Part shown: piece after piece, positions 33,912 to 42,422 of the stretch | How the letters are laid out: each line of letters begins with the position of its first letter | Position numbering within the stretch: the stretch's first letter is position 1 | Source of the DNA: a bacterium | GTDB lineage: Bacteria; Oederibacteriota; Muellerivitia; Muellerivitales; Muellerivitaceae | Assembly: GCA_035549195.1 (NCBI GenBank) | Contig: DASZRK010000023.1 | Span: 1 to 64,000 of the forward strand | DNA: 64,000 bases | Reading direction: 5' to 3' | Translations under genes and position numbers: made by a program | Notes under the pieces: model-generated | Seen by the model: the letters and a program-made list of their open reading frames with translations, nothing else | Told to the model about the DNA's origin: nothing | The model's database searches: none

Positions 33912-35297
33912 ATGCACTACGTACATGGAAAACAAGTGGCGGTGATCGGCCTGGGAAGGTCCGGGTTGGCCGCCGCGCGCCTTCTCACGGTCCACGGGGG
34001 CCATGTGACGATCCTGGACGATAAGACCCCCGAGAAGCTCGCCGCCTGGATCGAGAAGGCCAAAGACCTGCCCCATACGAAACTGGTCCTAGGAGGGGTC
34101 CAACCCTCGACGGTCCTGGCCTGCGACATGGTAGTGGTCTCGCCGGGTGTCCCTTATGGCCATCCGGTGCTGGAGGCTGCCCGCTCCAAGGGATTGCCCG
34201 TGATCGGCGAAATGGAGCTGGCCTTCGGTTATTGCCAGGCCCCCATCGCCGCCCTGACCGGTACCAACGGCAAGACGACCACCACGACGCTGCTCACGGC
34301 GATGATCAACGGCGGGGGCAAGAAGGCCGTCGCGTGCGGGAACATCGGAAAGGCTTTTGCCGAGACGGTCTTTGAACTCTCGGCCGAGGATTGGGCGGTC
34401 TTGGAGGTCTCGAGCTTCCAATTGGAGACCATCGAGGAGTTCCGGCCCAATGTGGCCGCCATCCTGAACGTCACCCCCGACCACCTGGACCGCCATGACG
34501 GCATGCAGGCCTATGTGGAGACCAAGGGCCGCATTTTTGAGAACCAGAAGGGCGGCGATTCGGCCATCTTGAACGCTTCGGACAAGTACACCCCTATTCT
34601 CTCCAGCCTGGCAAAAGGCCCTCTCTATTACTTCGGCTTTCCAGGGGACCGGGGCGCCGCGAAGCCTGGCTGTTACGTGGTCGGAGACCACATCGAGCTC
34701 CTGGGCCGTCCTTTGATCCCGGCTTCCGAACTCAAGATCCCCGGGCCCCACAACCTGGAGAACGCCTGCGCGGCGGCCCTGATGGCCTCCCTCTGCGGCG
34801 TGAAGGACGACGACATCGCCCGGACCCTTTCGGAGTTCCAGGGGGTCGAGCACCGGCTGGAGAACGCCGGCGAAGTGGAGGGGGTTCGGTTCATCAACGA
34901 TTCCAAGGGCACCAACGTGGACTCGGTGGAGAAGGCGCTCCAGAGCTTCCCAAAGCCCATCGTGCTGATCCTGGGCGGCCGCGACAAGGAAGGGGATTTC
35001 ACCAAGCTCATCCCCCAGATCAAGGAGAAGGTCACCCGGGTGGTGGCTTTCGGCGAATGCAAGTCCAAGGTGGTCCGGCAATTGTCCCCGGCGGCCACCG
35101 TGGTGGAATCGGGGACCTTGGAAGAGACGGTCAATGGGGCTTTCGCGGCGGCGGAAAAGGGCGGGGTGGTGCTGTTCTCGCCCGGATGCGCCAGCTTCGA
35201 CATGTTCCAGAACTATGAGGACCGTGGCCGGCAGTTCAAGGCCGTGGTGGAGAAGATGCGCCAAACGAAGGCGGGTAAAAGTCCTGCCGGAGTTTGA
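33912..35297 (+). CDS. murD: UDP-MurNAc-L-alanine--D-glutamate ligase
   Basis: 461 residues. N-terminal V-A-V-I-G-L-G-R-S-G-L-A-A (9-21), P-loop A-L-T-G-T-N-G-K-T-T-T-T (about 113-124), V-L-E-V-S-S-F-Q-L-E (about 163-172), N-V-T-P-D-H-L-D-R-H and H-R-L-E ... N-D-S-K-G-T-N-V-D-S are all present. MurD adds D-Glu to UDP-MurNAc-L-Ala in the cytoplasm. GAGGG precedes the ATG. The C-terminal G-C-A-S-F-D-M-F closes the active site as in known MurD. Confidence 0.96.
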   Translation: MHYVHGKQVAVIGLGRSGLAAARLLTVHGGHVTILDDKTPEKLAAWIEKAKDLPHTKLVLGGVQPSTVLACDMVVVSPGVPYGHPVLEAARSKGLPVIGEMELAFGYCQAPIAALTGTNGKTTTTTLLTAMINGGGKKAVACGNIGKAFAETVFELSAEDWAVLEVSSFQLETIEEFRPNVAAILNVTPDHLDRHDGMQAYVETKGRIFENQKGGDSAILNASDKYTPILSSLAKGPLYYFGFPGDRGAAKPGCYVVGDHIELLGRPLIPASELKIPGPHNLENACAAALMASLCGVKDDDIARTLSEFQGVEHRLENAGEVEGVRFINDSKGTNVDSVEKALQSFPKPIVLILGGRDKEGDFTKLIPQIKEKVTRVVAFGECKSKVVRQLSPAATVVESGTLEETVNGAFAAAEKGGVVLFSPGCASFDMFQNYEDRGRQFKAVVEKMRQTKAGKSPAGV

Positions 35298-35334
35298 GGT
35301 CTGGTTTTGACGTTTTGGCCGTTCGATGGTCGGA

Positions 35335-35468
35335 GCTGAAAGCTGTCAGCGGCTAGCTGTCAGCCGATCTTAGGAAAAGGAGGGCTTTCATCCTTACGTT
35401 CGGATTCTGACAGCAACGCTTTTCAACACCTTTCCAACACCTCCAACACTCTGCTCGGAATCCGAACG
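35335..35468. repeat. Inverted-repeat cassette with AGCTGTCAGC units, between murD and ftsW
   Basis: AGCTGTCAGC occurs at 35341-35350 and 35355-35364, and its complement CTGACAGC at 35407-35414. CGTTCGGATTC (35397-35407) has a perfect inverted copy, GAATCCGAACG, at 35458-35468. The rest of the 262-base gap, to 35547, shows no gene. It is followed by the ftsW ribosome site GGAGGG (35548-35553). Confidence 0.7.
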
Positions 35469-35559
35469 AAGGGATGAACGCGGGGGCCTGATGGCCCCGG
35501 ACGCCGCCGTGGCCTTGCGCCCCGGGACCTTAATGACGTGACCCGTTGGAGGGAAAAAG

Positions 35560-36714
35560 TTGGGCTTTAAGACGAAAGAAAAATCTTCGCCGGATTTCCT
35601 GATGTTCCTGCTCACCCTGATCCTGGTGACGGTGGGGCTCATCATGATCTATAGCGCCTCGGCCATCCTGGCCCATGACCGCTACGGCAATTCCTATTAC
35701 TTCTTCGGACGCCAGCTCCTTTGGGTCCTGGTCGGGTGCGCGGGCATGTTCCTGGCCTCCCGGGTGGACCTGGAGCGTTTGCGGGCCCTGGCCATCCCGG
35801 CCCTCTTTGTTTCCATCCTTCTCATGGCCCTGGTCTGCGTTCCGGGGATCGGCAAGACCGTGGGCGGCGCCCAACGCTGGTTCCGGCTGGGCCCTTTCTC
35901 CTTCCAGCCCTCCGAAGTGCTCAAGATCGCCCTCATCTTCTACCTGGCCGATTCCCTGGACCGGCGCCGCCAGGCCCTGGCCCAACTTTCCGGGCTGGTG
36001 CCCTACCTGGTCATCCTGGGCGTCTGCATGGCCCTGCTCGAGAAACAACATGACTTCGGGACGGCGGTCCTCCTGGCCATGGCCACTTTGCTGCTCCTGT
36101 TGCTGGCCGGGGTCCAATGGACCTACTTCCTGGTGCCCTTGGCCATCCTCATCCCGGTCTTCATCTTCCTGGTGGAATCGGCCAGTTACCGGATGAAGCG
36201 CATCACGGCCTTCCTGAACCCCTGGGAGGACCCCCAAGGGACCGGCTTCCAGCTCATCCAGAGCCTCATCGCTGTGGGGAACGGGGGCCCGGTGGGGGTC
36301 GGACTTTCCAACAGCACCCAGAAGCTTTTCTACCTCCCTGCGCCCCATACGGATTTCATCTTCGCCATCATCGCCGAGGAGATGGGCTGGATCGGGGCGG
36401 GGACCTTGGTCTTCCTCTTCGCGGTCTTCATCCTGCGCGGCTTCAAGGTGTCCTCCTTCGCCAGCACCCGGGAGAACGGCCTTTTTTCTTCCCTCCTGGC
36501 GGCGGGGATCACAGGTCTCATCGGCTTTCAGGCGATCCTGAACCTGGGGGTGGTGACGGGACTTTTGCCTACCAAGGGCATTCCCCTCCCCCTCATCTCC
36601 TACGGCGGATCCTCCATGGTCTTCACGCTCACCTCCATCGGGATCCTGTTCAACATCTCGCGGGGCATGAAGCTCCCGTCGCCGCTGGGTCCTGCCCAGG
36701 CGGTGGGAGCGTGA
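35560..36714 (+). CDS. ftsW: Septal peptidoglycan glycosyltransferase FtsW (SEDS family)
   Basis: 384 residues, ten membrane helices expected. SEDS motifs are I-Y-S-A-S-A-I (about 30-36), G-G-A-Q-R-W-F-R-L-G-P-F-S-F-Q-P-S-E (about 102-119), the catalytic-region E-K-Q-H-D-F-G-T (about 161-168), H-T-D-F-I-F-A-I-I-A-E-E and the late P-L-P-L-I-S-Y-G-G-S-S. It polymerises lipid II at the septum together with FtsI. TTG is the start, with GGAGGG 6-7 bases upstream; no ATG or GTG fits. The stop overlaps the murG start (GTGA). Confidence 0.95.
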   Translation: MGFKTKEKSSPDFLMFLLTLILVTVGLIMIYSASAILAHDRYGNSYYFFGRQLLWVLVGCAGMFLASRVDLERLRALAIPALFVSILLMALVCVPGIGKTVGGAQRWFRLGPFSFQPSEVLKIALIFYLADSLDRRRQALAQLSGLVPYLVILGVCMALLEKQHDFGTAVLLAMATLLLLLLAGVQWTYFLVPLAILIPVFIFLVESASYRMKRITAFLNPWEDPQGTGFQLIQSLIAVGNGGPVGVGLSNSTQKLFYLPAPHTDFIFAIIAEEMGWIGAGTLVFLFAVFILRGFKVSSFASTRENGLFSSLLAAGITGLIGFQAILNLGVVTGLLPTKGIPLPLISYGGSSMVFTLTSIGILFNISRGMKLPSPLGPAQAVGA

Positions 36715-37805
36715 CCAAGGTGATCATCACGGGCGGGGGGACGGGCGGGCACATCTTCCCGGGCATCGCGGTGGCCCGGGAGTTGGGGAACCAAAAGGAG
36801 GCGCAGGTGCTTTTCGTAGGCAAGACCGAGGGTTTGGAATCACGCTGGGTACCGGACGCGGGCTTTGCGTTCGAGGGTGTCCGGGCCGTGCCTTTTCCGA
36901 GGACGCTGGGCGCTCGGTTGCTCACCTTTCCCTTCGACCTTTTGAGGTCCCTTTCCCAAGCAGGCAGGGTCCTGGCGGGTTTCTCGCCCCAGGTGGTGCT
37001 TTCCACCGGGGGTTACGTGTCGGTGCCGGTTTCGCTGGCGGCGGCCTTCCGGGGGATCCCGGTGGCGCTGTTCGAACCGAATGTCGTGCCGGGCCTGGCG
37101 GCCCGTTTCTCATCCGTTTTCGCAAGGAGGGTTTTCGTCGGGTTTCAAGGCACTCTACAACACTTTTCCAAAGGGAGGACCCAATGGACGGGAATACCGG
37201 TGCGGGAAGAGATCGTGACGGCCGAGAAGGAGACTTCGAGGAGGAGCTTCGGTCTGCATCCACAGACCCCGACGGTGTTGATGTTGGGCGGGAGCCAAGG
37301 GTCGCGCGCCCTGAACCAATGCATGACCGACGTGATCCGGTTCCTGGGGGAAGGGGAACAGCCGGTGCAGGTGCTGATGATGACGGGATGGGACGACTAC
37401 CGCAAGACGGTGGACCAACTGGACAAGTGCCCCCTCAAGGCGGTCCTGAGGCCTTTCTTCGGCAACATCCACGAGGCTTACGGGGCCGCGGACCTGGTCG
37501 TGGCGAGGGCGGGGGCGATCACCTGCGCGGAGATCCTAAGCCGCGGATTGCCGGCGGTCCTTATTCCTTATCCGCACGCTTCCGGGCACCAGGAGAGGAA
37601 TGCGAGGACCTTGGAAGCGGCTGGGTCGGCTCTCGTGATTACCGAAAAAGAGCTAAACGAAGAAAAACTGGCCCGGACAGTGATCTCCCTCCTGAACGAC
37701 GGGGAGCGGCTTAAGGGGATGGGCGAGGCGGCCGGACGTCTGGCCAAACCCCAGGCGGCGGCCGAGATCGCCAAGGGGTTGTTGGAACTGGCGGAAAAGC
37801 AATGA
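36711..37805 (+). CDS. murG: UDP-GlcNAc:lipid I N-acetylglucosaminyltransferase
   Basis: 364 residues from GTG overlapping the ftsW stop. The frame runs open far upstream through ftsW, but those codons are not MurG. Motifs are G-G-G-T-G-G-H-I-F-P-G (8-18), S-T-G-G-Y-V-S-V-P (near 100), L-G-G-S-Q-G-S (near 190) and R-A-G-A-I-T-C-A-E ... P-Y-P-H-A-S-G-H-Q (residues about 265-295), the nucleotide-sugar site. MurG makes lipid II on the inner face of the membrane. Family members usually read P-x-P-x-A-x-D-x-H-Q; here S-G replaces the middle residues. Confidence 0.95.
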   Translation: MTKVIITGGGTGGHIFPGIAVARELGNQKEAQVLFVGKTEGLESRWVPDAGFAFEGVRAVPFPRTLGARLLTFPFDLLRSLSQAGRVLAGFSPQVVLSTGGYVSVPVSLAAAFRGIPVALFEPNVVPGLAARFSSVFARRVFVGFQGTLQHFSKGRTQWTGIPVREEIVTAEKETSRRSFGLHPQTPTVLMLGGSQGSRALNQCMTDVIRFLGEGEQPVQVLMMTGWDDYRKTVDQLDKCPLKAVLRPFFGNIHEAYGAADLVVARAGAITCAEILSRGLPAVLIPYPHASGHQERNARTLEAAGSALVITEKELNEEKLARTVISLLNDGERLKGMGEAAGRLAKPQAAAEIAKGLLELAEKQ

Positions 37806-37813
37806 AAGACCAT

Positions 37814-37915
37814 TTGAACCACGGAGGACACGGAGAGCACGGAGAAAATCGAAAAGGGGAACGAATCTTCAAATGTTCAAACTCGTTGTCCTCTGTGCTC
37901 TTTGTGGTGAAAAGG
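37814..37915. repeat. Inverted-repeat cassette, CACGGAG family, between murG and murC
   Basis: The left arm (37814-37844) has 9-base units, CACGGAGGA, CACGGAGAG, CACGGAG. The right arm (37886-37915) is the near-complement, CCTCTGTGCTCTTTGTGG, ending GGTGAAAAGG. Its end provides AAAAGG as ribosome site for the murC GTG 8 bases further on. Confidence 0.85.
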
Positions 37916-37923
37916 ATCTTGGC

Positions 37924-39327
37924 GTGAAAAAAATGAAATACCAACCGAACCAGGCTTTGGGCAATGTGAAGCGGGTGCATTTCATCGGCATCGGCGGTGC
38001 GGGCATGAGCGGCATCGCGGCCGTATTGCTTTCCCTCGGCTACAAGGTCTCGGGAACCGACCTGAAGCCTTCCGACGTTACCGAACGCCTGCAGGATATG
38101 GGGGCCAAGGTGCATTTCGGGCATAAGGCGGCCCATGTGCAGGGCGCCGACGTGGCGGTCTATTCGGCGGCGGTGCCGATGGACAATCCGGAGATCGTGG
38201 AGGCCCACCGGGAGGGGATCCCGGTCATTCCCCGCACCGAGATGCTGGCCGAACTCATGCGCCTGAAATACGGGATCGCCGTCTCGGGCACCCACGGCAA
38301 GACCACCACCACCTCCATGATCGGACTGGTCATGACCGAGGGAAAACTGGATCCCACGCTGGTCATCGGGGGCCAGGTGGATGCCTTCAAGTCCAACGCC
38401 AAGCTGGGGCAGGGCCCCTACCTGGTGGCCGAGGCCTGCGAGGCCTTCGGGGAGTTCTTCCTGCTGGCGCCCATGATCTCGGTGGTGACCAACATCGACG
38501 ACGACCACCTGGACTACTACGGATCCATCGACAAGGTACGGGGCGCTTTCGTGGAGTTCGCCAACAAGGTGCCCTTCTATGGCTGCGTCATCCTGGGGGC
38601 CGACGACCCGCAGGTGCGCATGATCCTGCCCCAACTGAAGAGGCGGTCGGTCACCTATGGTTTCGCCAAGGATGCCCAGGTGGCGGCCCGCAAGGTGAAA
38701 CTGGAAAAGTCCGGGTCCGTTTTCGAGTTGGAGCACGACGGCAAGAGACTGGGAACGGTCCGACTGCATGTGCCGGGCCGGTTCAATATCCAGAACGCCC
38801 TGGCGGCGGCGGCCGTGGGACTCGAGTTAAAGGTGCCCTTCGCCCGCATCGCGGCGGGCTTGGCCCGGTTCCATGGGGCCAAGCGGCGTTTCGAGATCAA
38901 GGGCTCCTACAAGGGCGCGGTGGTGGTGGACGATTACGCCCATCACCCCACCGCGGTGGCCGAGACCCTCAAGGCGGCCAAGCATTTCGCGGGTAACAAG
39001 AAACTGCTGGTGGTCTTCCAGCCCCATCTTTTCTCCCGTACCCAGCTCCTCCGGGACAAGTTCGGCAAGTCCTTCGCCGAGGCCGACGAGGTGGTCATCG
39101 CCGCCATCTATCCCTCCCGGGAGAAGCCCATCCCGGGGGTGACGGGCATGACATTGGTCGAGGCCTTGCGGGAGAACAAGCACCCCGACGCCCGCTCCAT
39201 CGAGGACCGGACCTCCCTGGTGGACTACCTCAAGACGCACCTGACCGATAAACACGTGCTCTTGACCATGGGGGCCGGGGACATCTGGAAGGTCGGCGCC
39301 GACCTCGTCCAGAAGCATAAAGGATAG
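37924..39327 (+). CDS. murC: UDP-N-acetylmuramate--L-alanine ligase
   Basis: 467 residues from GTG at 37924. An in-frame ATG at 37873 is rejected because its 17 extra codons are the repeat arm; ATG 37933 is a second option. Motifs are V-H-F-I-G-I-G-G-A-G-M-S-G-I-A (near 11-25), G-T-H-G-K-T-T-T-T (P-loop, about 117-125), V-A-E-A-C-E-A-F-G-E-F, N-I-D-D-D-H-L-D-Y-Y-G and R-R-F-E ... V-V-D-D-Y-A-H-H-P. The P-loop H is the MurC type. It joins L-Ala to UDP-MurNAc, the first stem-peptide step. Confidence 0.95.
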   Translation: MKKMKYQPNQALGNVKRVHFIGIGGAGMSGIAAVLLSLGYKVSGTDLKPSDVTERLQDMGAKVHFGHKAAHVQGADVAVYSAAVPMDNPEIVEAHREGIPVIPRTEMLAELMRLKYGIAVSGTHGKTTTTSMIGLVMTEGKLDPTLVIGGQVDAFKSNAKLGQGPYLVAEACEAFGEFFLLAPMISVVTNIDDDHLDYYGSIDKVRGAFVEFANKVPFYGCVILGADDPQVRMILPQLKRRSVTYGFAKDAQVAARKVKLEKSGSVFELEHDGKRLGTVRLHVPGRFNIQNALAAAAVGLELKVPFARIAAGLARFHGAKRRFEIKGSYKGAVVVDDYAHHPTAVAETLKAAKHFAGNKKLLVVFQPHLFSRTQLLRDKFGKSFAEADEVVIAAIYPSREKPIPGVTGMTLVEALRENKHPDARSIEDRTSLVDYLKTHLTDKHVLLTMGAGDIWKVGADLVQKHKG

Positions 39328-39330
39328 GCC

Positions 39331-39426
39331 ATTGAACCACCGAGAGCACGGAGGGCACGGAGATGGAATTGAAAAGACAGGAACAGGAAAGGTCTTTTCG
39401 GTGACCTCTGTGTCCTCTGTGGTTCG
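39331..39426. repeat. Inverted-repeat cassette, CACGGAG family, between murC and murB
   Basis: The left arm, ATTGAACCACCGAGAGCACG onward (39331-39362), and the right arm, CCTCTGTGTCCTCTGTGGTT (39405-39424), are near-complements with 9-base unit spacing. The cassette starts 3 bases after the murC stop. Confidence 0.85.
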
Positions 39427-39462
39427 AGGGATTCAGTCGTGCTTTTAGCCGAAAGGAATAAC

Positions 39463-40443
39463 GTGGATTTGGCGGAACTGAAGAAGATCGTGAAGGGCAA
39501 GGTGCTCCTGGACCACTCCATCGCGCCCTACACGACCTACTACTTGGGCGGTAAGGCGGGGGCTTTCGTGGAGCCGCAAGGGGTGGAGGACCTGGCCGAA
39601 CTCCTGCGGACCCTGACCCATGGAAGGGTCCCTTATTTGATGCTGGGGGGCGGCAGCAACCTTTTGTTCGCCGACGAGGGTTTCCGGGGCGTCGTGATCC
39701 GCTTGGGACGGGGGTTCCAGGGGATCCAGATCGAGGGCGACCGGGTGCGGGTCCAGGCCGGGACCCAGTTGGTGAAGGTGCTGGCCAAGACACGGGAAGC
39801 CGGATTGGGCGGGGTGGAGTTCTTCGCGGGCATCCCGGGCACCTTGGGTGGCGCGGTGGTGGGGAACGCCGGGGCGAAGAAAGCCTGGATCGGGCCCACG
39901 GTCGAGGAACTGACCATCGTCACCCCGCAGGGTGAAGTGAAGCGTTTGAAAAGGGCGGACTACCACTACGGTTACCGCAACAGTTCCTTGAAGCTGACGG
40001 GCCATGTGCTGGTAGAGGCGGTCTTGAAGCTCAAGAAGGAGCCCAAGGACGCCATCGAGAAGAAGGTGAAGGAATATTTCAAGGTCCGCCGGGGCAAGCA
40101 ACCCAAGACGGAGAAGAACGCCGGGAGCGTGTTCAAGAACCCCGAGGGGGATTTCGCGGGGCGCTTGACGGAGTCGTTGGGTCTGAAGGGGTTCAAGGTG
40201 GGCGGCGCCCGGATCAGCGAGATCCACGCCAATTTCATCATCAACGACGGGACGGCGACGGCCCACGACGTGGTGGCGGTGATGCGGGAGGTCCAGGGAA
40301 GGGTCCAGAAGGAATACGGGATCCGCTTGGAGCCGGAGATCCTTCCCTTGGGCGATTGGGACCGGGAAGAGATCAAGGATGTGTTCTGGAATTGGAAGCC
40401 GAAGGGTTCGAACGACGCCTCTGACCACAAAGATGGGAAATAA
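39463..40443 (+). CDS. murB: UDP-N-acetylenolpyruvoylglucosamine reductase
   Basis: 326 residues from GTG at 39463, which has AAAGGA 5 bases upstream; GTG 39439 is an alternative with no such site. It has the FAD-binding P-Y-L-M-L-G-G-G-S-N-L-L (near 57-68), a V-E-F-F-A-G-I-P-G-T-L-G-G-A-V loop (about 121-135), Y-G-Y-R-N-S and the catalytic-region N-A-G-S-V-F-K-N-P, G-G-A-R-I-S-E-I-H-A-N-F. Y-R-N-S with S-V-F (Ser proton donor) fits type II MurB. It reduces the enolpyruvyl group with NADPH to give UDP-MurNAc. Confidence 0.94.
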   Translation: MDLAELKKIVKGKVLLDHSIAPYTTYYLGGKAGAFVEPQGVEDLAELLRTLTHGRVPYLMLGGGSNLLFADEGFRGVVIRLGRGFQGIQIEGDRVRVQAGTQLVKVLAKTREAGLGGVEFFAGIPGTLGGAVVGNAGAKKAWIGPTVEELTIVTPQGEVKRLKRADYHYGYRNSSLKLTGHVLVEAVLKLKKEPKDAIEKKVKEYFKVRRGKQPKTEKNAGSVFKNPEGDFAGRLTESLGLKGFKVGGARISEIHANFIINDGTATAHDVVAVMREVQGRVQKEYGIRLEPEILPLGDWDREEIKDVFWNWKPKGSNDASDHKDGK

Positions 40444-40461
40444 AGGCGAACGGAGAAAGGG

Positions 40462-41394
40462 ATGAAAGTCGGAGTCCTGATGGGGGGCTGGAGCCCCGAA
40501 AAGAAGGTCTCGATGATGTCGGGCAAGAACGTGGTCGAGGGACTGCGCAAGGCGGGTGTGAAGGCCGTCGGCGTGACGCTCACCAACGCCGACAAGAACG
40601 CCCAGCGCCTGGGAAAGCGCTTGAAGGCCGGGAAGTTCGACCTGGTCTTCATCGCCCTGCACGGGACCTTCGGGGAGGACGGGCAATTGCAGGCCCTGCT
40701 GGACAAATGGGGGATCCCCTACACGGGATCGGGGGCCTTGGCCTGCGGACTGGCCATGCACAAAGGCTGTTCCAAGCTGGTCTTCGAGGCCGGGAAATTG
40801 CCGACGGCCCCTTGGGTCGCCGTCCACCGCTCCACCGCGCCCAAGGCCTGGGCCCAGGGTGTGAAATTCCCCTTGCCCTGGGTGGTGAAACCGGCGGACT
40901 CGGGTTCCGCCATCGGGGTGACCCTGGTCCGGGACAAGAAGGCGTTCCCGGCGGCGGTCCGCAAGGCCTTCCGGACCAGCGAGTGGGCGGTGGTGGAGCG
41001 ATACGTGGCCGGGACCGAGGTGACCGTGTCCGTGCTGGGGGAAAGGGCCCTGCCGGTCATCGAGATCCTGCCGGTGAACGAATTCTACGATTACGACTCG
41101 AAATACACACCGGGTCATTCGGCCCACATCATCCCGGCCCGTATCCCGGCGAGCGCCCGGGCCAAGGTCCAGGCCCTGTCCCTGAAGGCGGGGAAGGCCC
41201 TGGGATGCCGGGACTACTACCGGGTGGACCTGATCGTTCCGGCCAAGGGGGAACCCCAGATCCTGGAGGTGAATACGGCCCCGGGTATGACCGCCACCAG
41301 CCTGGTGCCGGACGCGGCCAAGGCCGCCGGGATCGCTTTTCCGGCCCTTTTGAAAAGGATCTGCCAGATGGCCCTGAAGAAGGGGAGGAATTAA
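40462..41394 (+). CDS. ddl: D-alanine--D-alanine ligase
   Basis: 310 residues, the short DdlB-like size. ATP-grasp motifs are V-L-M-G-G-W-S-P-E-K-K-V-S (5-17), A-L-H-G-T-F-G-E-D-G (near 56-65), P-Y-T-G-S-G-A-L-A, V-V-K-P-A-D-S-G-S-A-I-G-V, and the closing E-V-N-T-A-P-G-M-T (near 271-279). In most Ddl proteins M-G-G-x-S-x-E-R/H comes first; here W-S-P-E-K is a mild variant. It makes the dipeptide used by MurF. GGAGAAAGG precedes the ATG, 18 bases after murB. Confidence 0.95.
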   Translation: MKVGVLMGGWSPEKKVSMMSGKNVVEGLRKAGVKAVGVTLTNADKNAQRLGKRLKAGKFDLVFIALHGTFGEDGQLQALLDKWGIPYTGSGALACGLAMHKGCSKLVFEAGKLPTAPWVAVHRSTAPKAWAQGVKFPLPWVVKPADSGSAIGVTLVRDKKAFPAAVRKAFRTSEWAVVERYVAGTEVTVSVLGERALPVIEILPVNEFYDYDSKYTPGHSAHIIPARIPASARAKVQALSLKAGKALGCRDYYRVDLIVPAKGEPQILEVNTAPGMTATSLVPDAAKAAGIAFPALLKRICQMALKKGRN

Positions 41395-41398
41395 GGGG

Positions 41399-42412
41399 AT
41401 GCATTACCGGGGGAAGCGGGTCCCACTGAGCGAGAGGTCGCCCTTGTTCCAAAGGGCGGGGATCCCCTCCCGGCCGTCCGTTGTGAAACGAACGGAGGAG
41501 AAAAAGCATTTTTTCGCCTGGCCCCAAGCGTCCCAGGAGAAGGGGGAAAAGGAAAGGCAGGTGTCCGGATCTTTCTACCGTCCGGGGCGGTCCGCGGAAG
41601 CGACCGGCTTTTACCGGGCCCCCGTGGCCGGGACGGGTCCGGTGGAACCGGCGAAGGGGCGTGGGAGCCGGGGATCCTGGCTCCGGTTGGCCCTCCGGTT
41701 GTCGGCCTTGGGGTTGTTGATCGGGGTGTTGGTCTGGTCGAAGGAAAGGACGGTGAGCCTGCTCCAGGACATGGCGGGCTTGAAACTCGAAAAGGTGATG
41801 GTGGAAGGGAACCGGTTCCTGGCCGCCGATGAGGTCGTGAAGACCGTGGCCCTGCCCCTGGGGGAGAGCATGTTCAAACTGGACCTCAAAAGCGCCACGG
41901 AAAGGGTGCGGGCCATGGATTGGGTCCAGCGGGTCTTCATCGAGAGGCGCCTGCCCCGGTCCATCCTGGTCACGATCAAGGAACGGAGGCCCGTGGCCCT
42001 GCTGGAGAAGGGCGATCTTTACGGGGTGGACGCCCAAGGACGGGTACTTCCCCCGGCGCCGCTCTTGATGCGACAGGACCTGCCCCTGATCTCGGGGCTG
42101 GATTTCCCGGCGGAGGCGGTGGGCACCACCGAGGAGGCCGAAGCCCTGGGGCCGGCCCTGGATTTCCTGGCCTTCCTGGGCAAGAAGGACCCGGCCTTGG
42201 CCCAGGACGTATCGGAAGTGAACCTGTCGGATGCGGATTCCCTGAAGGTGACCTTCATGGACGGCCTGCAGGCCCGCTTCGACCCGCCGGTGTCGGAGAC
42301 CGAGTTGGAACGGATGGCCCTGGTGGTCAGCGACCTCCAGGAGAAGGGCCGCAAGGCGGCCACGATGGACTTCCGGTACCGAGGGTTGGTGCTGGTCAAA
42401 CCAAGGCTCTAA
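41399..42412 (+). CDS. ftsQ: Cell division protein FtsQ/DivIB
   Basis: 337 residues. A long basic, Pro-rich cytoplasmic tail (1-95) leads to one membrane helix (about 98-115, L-R-L-S-A-L-G-L-L-I-G-V-L-V-W) and a periplasmic POTRA domain (K-L-E-K-V-M-V-E-G-N-R-F-L-A-A-D-E-V-V). The FtsQ-like segment W-V-Q-R-V-F-I-E-R-R-L-P-R-S-I-L-V-T-I follows, with E-R-R-P-V-A-L. It recruits the FtsL-FtsB complex and FtsW-FtsI to the septum. Position between ddl and ftsA is canonical. The cytoplasmic tail is longer than in E. coli. Confidence 0.92.
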   Translation: MHYRGKRVPLSERSPLFQRAGIPSRPSVVKRTEEKKHFFAWPQASQEKGEKERQVSGSFYRPGRSAEATGFYRAPVAGTGPVEPAKGRGSRGSWLRLALRLSALGLLIGVLVWSKERTVSLLQDMAGLKLEKVMVEGNRFLAADEVVKTVALPLGESMFKLDLKSATERVRAMDWVQRVFIERRLPRSILVTIKERRPVALLEKGDLYGVDAQGRVLPPAPLLMRQDLPLISGLDFPAEAVGTTEEAEALGPALDFLAFLGKKDPALAQDVSEVNLSDADSLKVTFMDGLQARFDPPVSETELERMALVVSDLQEKGRKAATMDFRYRGLVLVKPRL

Positions 42413-42422
42413 GGAGGGGAAC

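Noticed and set aside
36117-36710. N-terminal extension of murG through ftsW, suggesting a fusion
   Set aside because: The extra residues are an out-of-frame reading of ftsW, and MurG starts at the GTG overlapping the ftsW stop.
37873-37923. Earlier ATG for murC
   Set aside because: The 17 codons are the repeat arm and look like translated cassette sequence, not a MurC N-terminus.
31244-39426. Cassettes as CRISPR repeats or IS remnants
   Set aside because: No regular spacers, no transposase frame and no target-site duplication that I can see; the arms are short-period inverted repeats.
39230-39793. Minus-strand protein with N-H-R-G-H-R-G-H-R-K
   Set aside because: This is a translation of the CACGGAG cassette and its flanks, a known type of spurious protein.
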